A program made the translations under genes and the position numbers. Positions 18,355 to 26,732 of a stretch of 38,917 bases of DNA are shown here, piece by piece. Position 1 is the first letter of the stretch. Every line of letters starts with the position of its first letter. The notes beneath the pieces are model-generated. The model did no database searches. It saw nothing but the letters and a program-made list of their open reading frames with translations, and was not told the origin of the DNA. Source of the DNA: Nocardioides pocheonensis (lineage in GTDB: Bacteria; Actinomycetota; Actinomycetes; Propionibacteriales; Nocardioidaceae); NCBI RefSeq assembly GCF_003725535.1, contig NZ_RJSF01000008.1, positions 23,365-62,281 of the forward strand, given 5' to 3'.

Positions 18355-18542
18355 GCAGCCCGCACCACAACTGAACACACCAGAACGTGATCGCTTAGCC
18401 GCCGCAGGGCGGTGAACAACCTCCGGAGCGGATGGCCGGAGCTCGAGTTTCGACAGGGTTCAACCACCGAAGCACGGGACGCGACACGACCACACCACCG
18501 TGAACCACAGGGGCAGCAGCCCCGCAGAAGGGAACCGCCAGA
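18355..18542 (+). other. rpmJ-rpsM spacer with small hairpins and a REP-like fragment
   Basis: 188 nt without a gene. Contains a CTCCGG/CCGGAG stem at 18421-18441, a CGCC/GGCG hairpin near 18400-18412, and a degenerate REP-like sequence at 18445-18469. GAAGGGAA precedes rpsM. This is the place where E. coli S4 represses its alpha operon, but no homologous pseudoknot can be claimed from reading alone. Confidence 0.4.
18445..18469. repeat. Degenerate REP-like element
   Basis: GAGTTTCGACAGGGTTCAAC followed by CACCG resembles the palindromic element GGTTTCGACAGGCTCAACC that I know as abundant in Nocardioides and related actinobacteria. A better copy occurs at 38731-38758 in this window. The left arm here is eroded, so hairpin formation is weak. 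Confidence 0.45.
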
Positions 18543-18917
18543 ATGGCACGCCTTGTTGGTGTCGACCTCCCGCGCGACAAGCGCATCGAGGTGGCACTCA
18601 CCTACATCTACGGCATCGGCCGTACCCGCGCCCAGCAGCTCCTGGCTGCGACCGGTGTCGACCCGAACGCCCGGGTCCACACGCTGGGCGACGAGGAGCT
18701 GGTCAAGCTCCGCGACGAGATCGAGTCGAACTTCAAGATCGAGGGTGACCTCCGTCGTGAGGTCCAGGCCGACATCCGTCGCAAGATCGAGATCGGCAGC
18801 TACCAGGGTCGCCGTCACCGTCAGGGCCTCCCGGTCCGCGGTCAGCGCACCAAGACCAACGCTCGCACCCGCAAGGGCCCGAAGCGCACCGTCGCCGGCA
18901 AGAAGAAGGCCAAGTGA
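18543..18917 (+). CDS. rpsM: 30S ribosomal protein S13
   Basis: 124 aa (uS13), 30S head protein touching the P-site t[23 protein letters not shown], then [14 protein letters not shown] and the C-terminal [20 protein letters not shown] are canonical. First gene of the alpha cluster proper. Confidence 0.98.
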   Translation: MARLVGVDLPRDKRIEVALTYIYGIGRTRAQQLLAATGVDPNARVHTLGDEELVKLRDEIESNFKIEGDLRREVQADIRRKIEIGSYQGRRHRQGLPVRGQRTKTNARTRKGPKRTVAGKKKAK

Positions 18918-18973
18918 CGCATCGCGTCCTGGCCCTCTGCACTCGATCTTTCACCCAGCACAGGAGTAACTGA

Positions 18974-19378
18974 ATGCCTCCGAAGAGTCGTCAGGCGGCC
19001 GCCAAGAAGGTGCGCCGCAAGGAGAAGAAGAACGTCGCCCAGGGCGAGGCCCACATCAAGAGCACGTTCAACAACACGATCGTCACGATCACCGATCCCA
19101 CGGGTGCGGTGATCTCCTGGGCCTCGGCCGGCACCGTCGGCTTCAAGGGCTCGCGCAAGTCCACCCCGTACGCCGCCCAGATGGCCGCCGAGGCCGCGGG
19201 TCGTCGCGCGATGGACCACGGCATGAAGAAGATCGACGTCTTCGTCAAGGGCCCGGGCTCGGGCCGCGAGACCGCGATCCGTTCCCTGGGTGCGATCGGC
19301 CTCGAGGTCGGCACCATCCAGGACGTCACGCCCACCCCCCACAACGGTTGCCGCCCGCCCAAGCGCCGGCGCGTCTGA
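18974..19378 (+). CDS. rpsK: 30S ribosomal protein S11
   Basis: 134 aa (uS11), platform protein. The N-terminal basic [20 protein letters not shown], then [20 protein letters not shown] and the C-terminal [13 protein letters not shown] are canonical. An ATG with AGGAGTAA upstream decides the start. Confidence 0.98.
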   Translation: MPPKSRQAAAKKVRRKEKKNVAQGEAHIKSTFNNTIVTITDPTGAVISWASAGTVGFKGSRKSTPYAAQMAAEAAGRRAMDHGMKKIDVFVKGPGSGRETAIRSLGAIGLEVGTIQDVTPTPHNGCRPPKRRRV

Positions 19379-19404
19379 CCCGAGACTGAGAAAGAGAGAC
19401 TGAC

Positions 19405-20013
19405 ATGGCCCGCTACATCGGCCCCATGACCAAGAAGTCGCGCCGTCTCGGTGTCGACCTGGTCGGAGGCGACGCCGCCTTCGAGAAGCGCCCCTACGCC
19501 CCCGGCCAGCACGGTCGTGCGCGGATCAAGGAGAGCGAGTACCGCAACCAGCTGCAGGAGAAGCAGAAGGCCCGCTTCACCTACGGCGTGATGGAGAAGC
19601 AGTTCCACAACTACTACAAGGAGGCGTCGCGGCGTCCCGGCAAGACCGGTGACAACCTGCTCCAGCTGCTGGAGTGCCGCCTCGACAACGTCGTCTACCG
19701 CGCCGGCTTCGCGCGCACGCGTCGTCACGCCCGCCAGCTGGTCGTGCACGGCCACTTCCGGGTCAACGGCAAGAAGGTCGACATCCCGTCGTACCAGGTC
19801 GCTGCCCACGACGTCATCGACGTCCGGGAGAAGAGCCTCGAGATGACCCCGTTCATCGTGGCTCGCGAGACCCACGGCGACCGGATCGTCCCGGCCTGGC
19901 TCGAGGCGATGCCGACCCGGATGCGCATCCTGGTGCACTCCCTCCCGGTGCGTGCGCAGATCGAGCTGCCCGTGCAGGAGCAGCTCATCGTCGAGTACTA
20001 CTCGAAGAAGTAA
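19405..20013 (+). CDS. rpsD: 30S ribosomal protein S4
   Basis: 202 aa (uS4), primary 16S binder and, in many bacteria, repressor of its own operon. MARYIGPMTKKSRRLGVDLV lacks the N-terminal zinc cysteines (C- form). The S4 RNA-binding domain RLDNVVYRAGFARTRRHARQ is near residue 92. The C-terminal EQLIVEYYSKK is typical. Confidence 0.98.
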   Translation: MARYIGPMTKKSRRLGVDLVGGDAAFEKRPYAPGQHGRARIKESEYRNQLQEKQKARFTYGVMEKQFHNYYKEASRRPGKTGDNLLQLLECRLDNVVYRAGFARTRRHARQLVVHGHFRVNGKKVDIPSYQVAAHDVIDVREKSLEMTPFIVARETHGDRIVPAWLEAMPTRMRILVHSLPVRAQIELPVQEQLIVEYYSKK

Positions 20014-20040
20014 TCACCTTCCCCAACCATTTTGTGAGTT

Positions 20041-20068
20041 CGAGCCCGTCAAATAGCGGGTGGGCTCG
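20041..20068 (+). promoter_or_regulatory. Hairpin abutting the rpoA ribosome-binding site
   Basis: CGAGCCC at 20041-20047 pairs with GGGCTCG at 20062-20068 across a 14-nt loop; an alternative CCCG/CGGG pairing (20045-20048 with 20057-20060) is possible. The 3' arm touches the Shine-Dalgarno GGAAAGGA (20068-20075) of rpoA. The layout suggests tuning of rpoA translation relative to the ribosomal protein genes, but there is no experimental basis. Confidence 0.45.
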
Positions 20069-20083
20069 GAAAGGACACCACCA

Positions 20084-21097
20084 GTGCTCATCGCTCAGCG
20101 CCCGACCCTGTCGGAAGAGGTCGTCGACGAGTTCCGTTCGCGGTTCGTGATCGAACCGCTGGAGCCCGGCTTCGGCTACACGCTCGGCAACTCGCTGCGT
20201 CGCACCCTGCTCTCCTCCATCCCGGGTGCGTCGGTCACCAGCATCAAGGTGGACACGGCTCTCCACGAGTTCTCCACCATCGAGGGGGTCAAGGAGGACG
20301 TCACCGAGATCATCCTGAACCTCAAGGGCCTCGTCGTCTCCTCCGAGCACGACGAGCCGGTCACGATGTACCTGCGCAAGCAGGGTGCCGGCGACGTCAC
20401 CGCTGCCGACATCGCGCCCCCGGCCGGTGTCCAGGTGCACAACCCGGACCTGAAGATCGCCACCCTGAACGACAAGGGCAAGCTCGAGATGGAGCTCGTC
20501 GTCGAGCGCGGTCGTGGCTACGTCAGCGCCGTGCAGAACAAGGGTGCGGACAACGAGATCGGCCGGATGCCGGTCGACTCGATCTACTCGCCCGTGCTCA
20601 AGGTGACCTACAAGGTCGAGGCGACTCGTGTCGAGCAGCGCACGGACTTCGACAAGCTCGTCATCGACGTCGAGACCAAGCCGTCGATCCGTCCCCGCGA
20701 CGCGATCGCCTCGGCCGGCAAGACGCTGGTGGAGCTCTTCGGCCTGGCCCGTGAGCTGAACGTCGAGGCCGAGGGCATCGACATCGGCCCGTCGCCGGTC
20801 GACGAGCAGCTCGCCCAGGACCTCGCCATGCCGGTCGAGGACCTCAACCTCACCGTGCGGTCCTACAACTGCCTCAAGCGCGAGGGCATCCACACCGTGG
20901 GTGAGCTCGTGGCGCGCTCGGAGCAGGACCTGCTCGACATCCGCAACTTCGGCGCGAAGTCGATCGACGAGGTCAAGGCCAAGCTGGTCGAGATGGGCCT
21001 GTCCCTCAAGGACAGCGCTCCCGGCTTCGACCCGGCGACCGCGCTGGCGGCGTACGAGGACGACGACGAGTCGTTCGTCGAGGACGAGCAGTACTGA
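20084..21097 (+). CDS. rpoA: RNA polymerase alpha subunit
   Basis: 337 aa. The N-terminal assembly domain starts [18 protein letters not shown] and contains [20 protein letters not shown]. The C-terminal domain (about 245-315) contains [19 protein letters not shown] and [14 protein letters not shown] for UP-element and activator contact. An acidic tail [13 protein letters not shown] follows. GTG at 20084 is preferred because GGAAAGGA lies 8 nt upstream and homologues begin MLIAQRP; the ATG-like start at 20060 would precede the Shine-Dalgarno. Confidence 0.98.
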   Translation: MLIAQRPTLSEEVVDEFRSRFVIEPLEPGFGYTLGNSLRRTLLSSIPGASVTSIKVDTALHEFSTIEGVKEDVTEIILNLKGLVVSSEHDEPVTMYLRKQGAGDVTAADIAPPAGVQVHNPDLKIATLNDKGKLEMELVVERGRGYVSAVQNKGADNEIGRMPVDSIYSPVLKVTYKVEATRVEQRTDFDKLVIDVETKPSIRPRDAIASAGKTLVELFGLARELNVEAEGIDIGPSPVDEQLAQDLAMPVEDLNLTVRSYNCLKREGIHTVGELVARSEQDLLDIRNFGAKSIDEVKAKLVEMGLSLKDSAPGFDPATALAAYEDDDESFVEDEQY

Positions 21098-21168
21098 GCT
21101 CCGCCCTTCACCCACGCACCATCTACTCCGGTACCTGACACGGCCGGGGAGAAACGAGAGAAGATCCC

Positions 21169-21792
21169 ATGCCCACTCCCAAGAAGGGCGCCCGCCTCGG
21201 CGGCAGCCCGGCCCACCAGCGGCTGATCGTCTCGAACCTCGCCACGGCGCTGTTCGAGCACGGCAAGATCACGACCACCGAGGCCAAGGCGCGCGTGCTG
21301 CGTCCGGTTGCGGAGAAGCTGATCACCAAGGCCAAGAAGGCCGAGCTCGGCTCGGTGCAGAGCCTGCACAACCGTCGCGAGGTCCTCAAGACCATCCGCG
21401 ACAAGTCGGTCGTGCACGCGCTGTTCACCGAGATCGCGCCGACGTTCCAGGAGCGGCCCGGCGGCTACACCCGGATCACCAAGCTCGGCCCCCGCAAGGG
21501 CGACAACGCCCCCATGGCGGTCATCGAGCTCGTGACCGAGTCCTACACGCCGTCGGCTCCGAAGAAGAAGGCCGCGAAGCAGGCCGACCAGCCGGCTCCG
21601 GCTGCGAAGGTCGAGAAGGCTGCCGAGGACGCTCCCGCGGAGATCGTGGCCGAGGACGTCGCCGGTGAGGACGAGGTGCTCGACACCGAGGCCACCGACG
21701 TCGAGACCGCCGAGGCCGAGAGCGTCGCCGAGGAGGCTCCTGCTGCCGAGGAGCCCGCCGCGGACGAGGCCGAGGAGAAGCCCGAGGCCTGA
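21169..21792 (+). CDS. rplQ: 50S ribosomal protein L17 with long acidic tail
   Basis: 207 aa (bL17). Residues 1 to about 125 are the canonical protein ([40 protein letters not shown]). The last about 80 residues are low-complexity Ala/Glu/Lys/Pro and strongly acidic ([20 protein letters not shown]). Such tails are frequent in actinobacterial L17. Last gene of the superoperon, followed 18 nt later by a terminator hairpin. Confidence 0.97.
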   Translation: MPTPKKGARLGGSPAHQRLIVSNLATALFEHGKITTTEAKARVLRPVAEKLITKAKKAELGSVQSLHNRREVLKTIRDKSVVHALFTEIAPTFQERPGGYTRITKLGPRKGDNAPMAVIELVTESYTPSAPKKKAAKQADQPAPAAKVEKAAEDAPAEIVAEDVAGEDEVLDTEATDVETAEAESVAEEAPAAEEPAADEAEEKPEA

Positions 21793-21810
21793 GCCTCACG
21801 CTCGTCAGGA

Positions 21811-21842
21811 CGGCCCGTCCCCCCCATCGGGGTGGCGGGCCG
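21811..21842. terminator. Terminator after rplQ (convergent region)
   Basis: Stem CGGCCCG (21811-21817) / CGGGCCG (21836-21842) with a further CCCC/GGGG inside the loop, followed by TTCGTCGTT. It lies between the convergent rplQ and immunity-candidate genes and could serve both strands. Confidence 0.75.
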
Positions 21843-21861
21843 TTCGTCGTTCCGGGAGAGG

Positions 21862-22845
21862 TCAGTCGAGGTCGGGGTGCGGCTGCGCGGTCAGGTCGAC
21901 GTACTCGTCGTGCACGCGGGTGTTGTGCTCGTCGTACTCCTGGACGTTGAGCCAGGCCGCGCGAGACCGGGTGGTGGGGTGCTTGCTCGCCGAGAAGTAC
22001 TGCAGGATCCGGGTGGTGCCGCCGTGCGGGAAGCTGCCCTCCTGGGCCAGGAACATCGGGTCGTCGGGCCGGCCGGCGGTGAGCGCGTCGCGGATGGCGT
22101 CCACCCGGGCCTCGGCGGCGTCGTACCCGAGGTGCTCGCGCAGCACCTGCTGCGCCTTCCGGACCTCCTCCAGGGGCGTGCCGTCCTCCCAGAGCCGGAC
22201 GTGCCAGCGGCCGTCGCCGAGGTCGGTGACGCGGCCGACCGGGAGCGTGGCGATCGCGTCGTGGGCGATCACCAGCGCCGAGCCGGGGCCGAACCAGAGG
22301 TCCTGGGCCGCCCAGAGCCGCATGCCGGGCACGTCGGTGACGCGGCCGGGGTTGCCGGACACGTCGATGATCTCGTCGCCCCACTCGTCGGTCGTGCGGG
22401 GAAGGTGCTCCCACGGCTGGTCGTACCACATCCGGTAGTGGCTGATCTCCGTCTCGCCCTGCCAGCGGGCGTCCGTGGCGTCGCCGGACGCCCCTCCGAG
22501 GAGCCCCGGTACGTCGACCAGCCGGTCGACGAGGGCGGAGGGCGCGGGCACGTCGGAGATCGAGACCTGCACACCGGTGTCGGTCCAGGACCAGGTCGCG
22601 CTCGGTTGGAGGAGACCGCTCTCGAGGTCGATCGCGATCACGCCGGAGGTCTCGCGCAGGGACTGCCAGACCCCGTCGTCGTAGGGCCGCTCGATCGCCT
22701 CCTCGCCGAGCACCGAGACCCGGACCGTCTGCGGCTCGAAGCCGAGCCCGCCGGAGGCGAGGAGGTCACCCGCCCTGGCCACGTCGACGCTGCCCGGCAG
22801 GAACGTGAAGACGGTCCACTCGCTGGGGTCAGTATGTGTTGACAC
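21862..22845 (-). CDS. Unknown protein, candidate immunity protein of the toxin gene
   Basis: 327 aa, GTG start. I do not recognise the family. No signal peptide or membrane segment is visible; it is acidic and Trp-rich (for example WSWTDTGVQVS, MRLWAAQDLWFGPGS). Its start lies 17 bp inside the 3' end of the toxin gene, so translation should be coupled. Being the overlapping gene directly downstream of a polymorphic toxin is the normal place of a cognate immunity gene. It is much longer than most immunity proteins (typically 100-200 aa), so it may hold two domains or have another role. The immunity function is inference from position only. Confidence 0.6.
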   Translation of the reverse strand: MSTHTDPSEWTVFTFLPGSVDVARAGDLLASGGLGFEPQTVRVSVLGEEAIERPYDDGVWQSLRETSGVIAIDLESGLLQPSATWSWTDTGVQVSISDVPAPSALVDRLVDVPGLLGGASGDATDARWQGETEISHYRMWYDQPWEHLPRTTDEWGDEIIDVSGNPGRVTDVPGMRLWAAQDLWFGPGSALVIAHDAIATLPVGRVTDLGDGRWHVRLWEDGTPLEEVRKAQQVLREHLGYDAAEARVDAIRDALTAGRPDDPMFLAQEGSFPHGGTTRILQYFSASKHPTTRSRAAWLNVQEYDEHNTRVHDEYVDLTAQPHPDLD

Positions 22846-24877
22846 GCAGTCGCACTCCCTCGCGCTGGGCGTACTTGACGAGGTCGAGGACCTCGGGGCT
22901 GTTCTCCTGGCCGATCCGGATCCGCAGGTCGAGCTCGGCGCGTCTCACCACGAGGCCGTCCACCGTCTGGCCGTCCTTCGCCATCTGCTTGAGCTGCTGG
23001 ATGTTCGCCTTGATCGTACTGACGCCGCTCGCGTTGGGTGGATCCATGGTCTTCAAGCTGACTGCGCGGCCGTCCTTGTAGAAGTCGATCGTCGGGTAGT
23101 AGCCGTTGCGCTCCTTCCCGATGTGCCGGAAGTCGGCGTACTCGGACTTCGCGAGCGCGCTCTCGATGACCTCCCCGCGGGGCAGGCCGAGGAGGTCCCA
23201 CGGCGAGTCGCCGGCCTTGAGCTCCGAGAGCCGCAGGCCGAGCTTCGAGCTGTCGACCGGCACCCAGGTCCCGTCGACGAAGACGCGCAGCTGCTCGACG
23301 TTGCCGGCCTCGTCGGTCACGAAGGCCAGCTCGCGCGACCGGAACTCCATGTTGGCGTGCTTCGCGCGCAGGGCCGCACTGAGGTCGGCGGCGTTCGGGA
23401 AGGTGTAGACGCCGTCCTCGACCTTCACGCCCTTGAGCAGGGTCTTGGCGAGCGGCGAGGCGGGATCGATCACGTTGCCGAACCGGTCGACCATCTTGAG
23501 CAGCTCGGCGAGACGACCCGCCCTGCCGATCAGCTTGCCGGCTCCCAGCGCATCGCCGGCGAACGGGATCAGCGAGGCGGCGGAGAGGCCCGCGTCGACC
23601 CAGTCGCCCTCGGCGGAGTACCAGGCGGCGCTGACTGCGTCCGCGGGATCGCCGATCACGGGGATGAGCCCGAGGATGTCGAGGATCGTGTGACCCCACT
23701 TCGCGTACCAGGGCTTCTCGTCCCAGACCTGCTGCTGCTGCTCCATCGACTTCTTCAGGTTGGCGGCGGAGGCAGCGATGAACGGGTCGTTGTCCCAGGC
23801 CATCGCGGCCCGCAGGGCGAGGAGCACGGTCTGGGGGCCGTGCTCCTCGTCGGTGAAGCGGTGGTTCATGAACAGGTCGTGCAGGAAGGTCTGCACGGGG
23901 CCGGTGGCGCCCTCGCCGTCCTTGGGGAAGGGCACCTGGGTGGTGCCGCCCTGGGTGAACGCCCAGTGCGCGGCCTCGGGGTTGTTCACCAGGGCGCCCA
24001 TCAGCGCGACCATCGGGTCCATGAAGCGCTTCTCGTCGGGGGTGATCGCGATGAAGCGGCACGCCGGCGGGAACCAGAGGTAGCCGGTCCGGTCGACCGT
24101 GGCGAGCTTGGTCGTGACGTTCTTCAGGAAGTCGGTGGACCAGTGCCCGCGGGACAGCAGCAGCCAGAGCGCCGGGCGGTTGTCGTCGTCGCGCTGGAGC
24201 TGCTCCTCGTCCTTGCCGTCGAACTTCGGCATGACCATCAGCTGGGCGAGGTTCTCCGACCAGTCGGGAGGCATCGCCAGGTCGCCGGTCCCGCGTGAGG
24301 CGAGGCTGACGGTGTTCGCGAGGTTGGTCAGCAGGCTGTCGTAGTCCTGCTTGGTCAGGTAGCCGGGGAGGCTCTCGTACGGCGTGAGGTCGCGGATCAG
24401 CTCGGCGTACTGACGAGGGTTCGTGCGGAGCGCGAACTCGTGGGCGAAGTACGGGTCGCCGCCGTACGCCGCGAGCAGGCCGTTGAGCTCGTGGAGCTGG
24501 TCGGGCGTCGGGTAGTCGAGGAGCTTCGCCGCGCGCTGCGCCTCGCGCTTGGCCTGGTCGGGGGTGAGGGTGGTCAGCGACTCCTCGGTGAAGGTGACGG
24601 AGTTGGGCAGGCCGGGGCTGGTCCGGGAGAGCGCCTCGGCCATCGCGAGTCGCCGGCGCAGTCTGGGCATCTGGTCGGTGATCCACGCGCGCACGGGGTG
24701 GAGGCGCGCCAGCCCGGCCTCGGAGAGCGACAGCCGGCTGAGGCTCGCGCGAGCGAGGCGGTCGGCGGAGTCGAGGTCCTCGGCCGCGCTGTCCATGCCG
24801 CTGATCAGCGCACGGAACTCGGCGATGTTGATCTGGACGATCGTGCCGCCGCTCCCGCCGTCGGCCGGGCGGTTCAC
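22829..24877 (-). CDS. Polymorphic toxin with CdiA-like PD-(D/E)XK nuclease domain
   Basis: 682 aa, GTG start at 24877 overlapping the stop of the upstream small gene (GTGA). Residues about 13-85 are helical, resembling the N-terminal part of ESX/WXG-type toxins. Residues about 95-390 resemble the helical region (DUF6571-like) of actinobacterial toxins. Residues about 398-453 form a Gly/Ala-rich hydrophobic pre-toxin segment (LGLIPVIGDPADAVSAAWYS, LIPFAGDALGAGKLIG). From about 567 to the end is a nuclease-like domain: RGEVIE (E572), YYPTIDF (D598), AVSLKTMD (K609) and VVRRAELDLRIRIG. This agrees with the restriction-endonuclease-like CDI toxin pattern 'RG-x-x-iE ... FP-x-iD ... atSiKS'. It likely cleaves nucleic acid in target cells. 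No signal peptide, as expected for type VII export. Confidence 0.75.
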   Translation of the reverse strand: MNRPADGGSGGTIVQINIAEFRALISGMDSAAEDLDSADRLARASLSRLSLSEAGLARLHPVRAWITDQMPRLRRRLAMAEALSRTSPGLPNSVTFTEESLTTLTPDQAKREAQRAAKLLDYPTPDQLHELNGLLAAYGGDPYFAHEFALRTNPRQYAELIRDLTPYESLPGYLTKQDYDSLLTNLANTVSLASRGTGDLAMPPDWSENLAQLMVMPKFDGKDEEQLQRDDDNRPALWLLLSRGHWSTDFLKNVTTKLATVDRTGYLWFPPACRFIAITPDEKRFMDPMVALMGALVNNPEAAHWAFTQGGTTQVPFPKDGEGATGPVQTFLHDLFMNHRFTDEEHGPQTVLLALRAAMAWDNDPFIAASAANLKKSMEQQQQVWDEKPWYAKWGHTILDILGLIPVIGDPADAVSAAWYSAEGDWVDAGLSAASLIPFAGDALGAGKLIGRAGRLAELLKMVDRFGNVIDPASPLAKTLLKGVKVEDGVYTFPNAADLSAALRAKHANMEFRSRELAFVTDEAGNVEQLRVFVDGTWVPVDSSKLGLRLSELKAGDSPWDLLGLPRGEVIESALAKSEYADFRHIGKERNGYYPTIDFYKDGRAVSLKTMDPPNASGVSTIKANIQQLKQMAKDGQTVDGLVVRRAELDLRIRIGQENSPEVLDLVKYAQREGVRLRVNTY

Positions 24878-25185
24878 GGCATCGCCTCGAGCCTGGCGAG
24901 TCGGGCCCAGTTGGCCTGCCAGCTGTCGGGTGCGACCTCGTCGGGCTGCACGGCGACCTCGGCGTCGATCGCGTCGCGCTCCTCGCCGGCCGCGGACTGC
25001 AGCGTGCTCCGGTGGTCCCCGAGAGCCCTGCCGAACTCGTCGGCCAGCGTGGACTTCCACGCACCCGCCATCAGCGCCAGCGAGGCCGCGTTGAGGGCCG
25101 ACCGGATCTCGGCGGCGCGCGCGTCGGCCGCGGGGCGCGCGCCGACCAGGGCGTACTTGTAGACGTTGGGCACCTTGTCGCTCAT
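24874..25185 (-). CDS. Small helical WXG100-like protein, partner of the toxin
   Basis: 103 aa, ATG at 25185. Predicted helices surround [20 protein letters not shown] (residues about 38-57), which resembles the W-x-G bend plus F of WXG100/EsxAB-like proteins although the exact W-x-G is not kept. It ends ARLEAMP, with its stop overlapping the toxin GTG start. Small helical proteins directly upstream of type VII toxins often act as targeting or pairing partners; that role here is inferred. An in-frame upstream start (25362) runs through the neighbouring membrane gene and is rejected. Confidence 0.6.
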   Translation of the reverse strand: MSDKVPNVYKYALVGARPAADARAAEIRSALNAASLALMAGAWKSTLADEFGRALGDHRSTLQSAAGEERDAIDAEVAVQPDEVAPDSWQANWARLARLEAMP

Positions 25186-25222
25186 CGGCTCAAGGCTTCC
25201 CAGGTCGCGGGCAATCCAATCC

Positions 25223-25846
25223 TCAGGCTTCTGCGCGGCCTTGGGTGACGTTGACCCGGAGGGCTCGGGCGGCGAGGTCGACCGCCGGCCCCAGCAGGAG
25301 GACGACGGCGACGGTCCCGGGTCCGATCGCGGCGCCGAGCAGCCATCCGACGAGCGCGCCACCGCCCTGCACGGCGCTGTAGCTCCACTTGAACGGCACC
25401 GGCGGGTCCCAGGCCAGTGCGGCGCCCTCCGCGGGTCCGGCGCCGAGGTTGCTGCCCAGGTACGCCGCGATGCCGACCGCCAGCACCGGGAACGCCACCA
25501 CCAGGTACGCCGAGCGCGCGGCCAGCCCGCCGGGGGTCTCGAGCACGCCCAGCACGAGCGACACGGTGTAGCCGACCACCACGATCTGCACGACCGTGCC
25601 GACGTCGGGCAGCAGTCGCCGGAGGGCCGCGAGCAGCAGGAACACCGCGCTGACAGCGAGGTTGCACACGAGGAAGGAGAGCCCGGTGGCGATCGAGATG
25701 CCGTTGACCAGCGTCGAGTAGCCGTCCGACCCCAGCTTCGCGGTCAGCAGCAGACCCACTCCGACTCCGAGGACCACGCAGCCCGAGACCAGCAGGAGCA
25801 GACGACGCGGCGCGTAGCGGCCGGGAGCGGGACGGCTGGGGGACAC
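25223..25846 (-). CDS. YczE/YitT-like integral membrane protein
   Basis: 207 aa, GTG start at 25846 with GGAAGG 8 nt upstream. About five to six hydrophobic segments begin with [20 protein letters not shown]. The conserved family features are [20 protein letters not shown] after TM1 and, near the C-terminus, [20 protein letters not shown] with [13 protein letters not shown]. Substrate or function of the family is unknown. It sits 37 nt upstream of the WXG-like gene, so it may be the first gene of the toxin transcript, but it could be unrelated. Divergent from truA, with about 30 bp between the two starts. Confidence 0.75.
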   Translation of the reverse strand: MSPSRPAPGRYAPRRLLLLVSGCVVLGVGVGLLLTAKLGSDGYSTLVNGISIATGLSFLVCNLAVSAVFLLLAALRRLLPDVGTVVQIVVVGYTVSLVLGVLETPGGLAARSAYLVVAFPVLAVGIAAYLGSNLGAGPAEGAALAWDPPVPFKWSYSAVQGGGALVGWLLGAAIGPGTVAVVLLLGPAVDLAARALRVNVTQGRAEA

Positions 25847-25882
25847 GCGCACAGCCTTCCAGAGGGCTGGAACACTGTGCCG

Positions 25883-26725
25883 GTGAGCACTCCCCAGCGC
25901 CTGCGGATCGACCTCGCGTACGACGGGTCGGCGTTCCACGGGTGGGCCCGGCAGGGCGGCCTCCGCACCGTGCAGGGCGACCTGGAGGCAGCCCTGGACA
26001 CCGTCCTCCGCACCACCGGGGCGGCCCTCACGGTCGCCGGCCGCACCGACACCGGCGTGCACGCCCGGCACCAGGTCGCCCATGTGGACGTCGATCCCGA
26101 TCGGCTCGTTGCGGCGGCCGGCCGGGGCGACGAGCCACCCGAGGACGCACTCCGGCGCCGGCTCAACGGGGTGCTGGCACGCGACGTACGGGTGCACGGG
26201 GTGCGGACCGCCCCCGAGGGTTTCGACGCCCGGTTCAGTGCGGTCTGGCGACGCTACTGCTACCGGATCGCCGACGACCCGTCGGTCATGGACCCGCTCA
26301 CCCGCGGCCACGTGCTGGCCTGGCCGCGGCGCCTCGACGTCGACCGGATGAACCAGGCGGCCGCGGTCCTGCTCGGGGAGCACGACTTCGCGTCGTTCTG
26401 CAGGAAGCGCGAAGGTGCCACCACGATCCGCTCGTTGCTCGACCTGTCCTGGCGCCGGGTGGACGGCGTGGCCGAAGCGACCGTCCGGGCCGACGCGTTC
26501 TGCCACAACATGGTGCGCTCGCTGGTCGGCTGCCTGGTCGCCGTGGGCGAGGGGCGTCGCGAGGCGACGTGGGTCGCCGAGGTGCTCGCCGCGCGAGTGC
26601 GCGACTCAGCCGTGACCGTCGTCCAGCCCCACGGGCTGACGCTGGAGGAGGTCGGCTACCCCGCGGACGCCGACCTGGCGTCCCAGGCGCAGCGCTCGCG
26701 GGTCGTGCGCACCCTGGAGGACTGA
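25883..26725 (+). CDS. truA: tRNA pseudouridine(38-40) synthase TruA
   Basis: 280 aa, GTG start; another GTG at 25877 is nearly as good because AGAGGG at 25861-25866 is closer to it. Converts uridines 38-40 in the anticodon arm. The catalytic Asp lies in [18 protein letters not shown], and [17 protein letters not shown] and [12 protein letters not shown] are family motifs. In actinobacteria truA normally follows rplQ; here about 4 kb of opposite-strand genes intervene. The stop is 7 bp from the convergent oxidoreductase gene. Confidence 0.95.
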   Translation: MSTPQRLRIDLAYDGSAFHGWARQGGLRTVQGDLEAALDTVLRTTGAALTVAGRTDTGVHARHQVAHVDVDPDRLVAAAGRGDEPPEDALRRRLNGVLARDVRVHGVRTAPEGFDARFSAVWRRYCYRIADDPSVMDPLTRGHVLAWPRRLDVDRMNQAAAVLLGEHDFASFCRKREGATTIRSLLDLSWRRVDGVAEATVRADAFCHNMVRSLVGCLVAVGEGRREATWVAEVLAARVRDSAVTVVQPHGLTLEEVGYPADADLASQAQRSRVVRTLED

Positions 26726-26732
26726 CCGGGAG

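Noticed and set aside
24878-25060. Extra 61 N-terminal residues on the toxin frame
   Set aside because: They are Arg/Gly-rich and lie in another frame of the WXG-like gene; the GTG at 24877 overlapping that gene's stop is the natural start.
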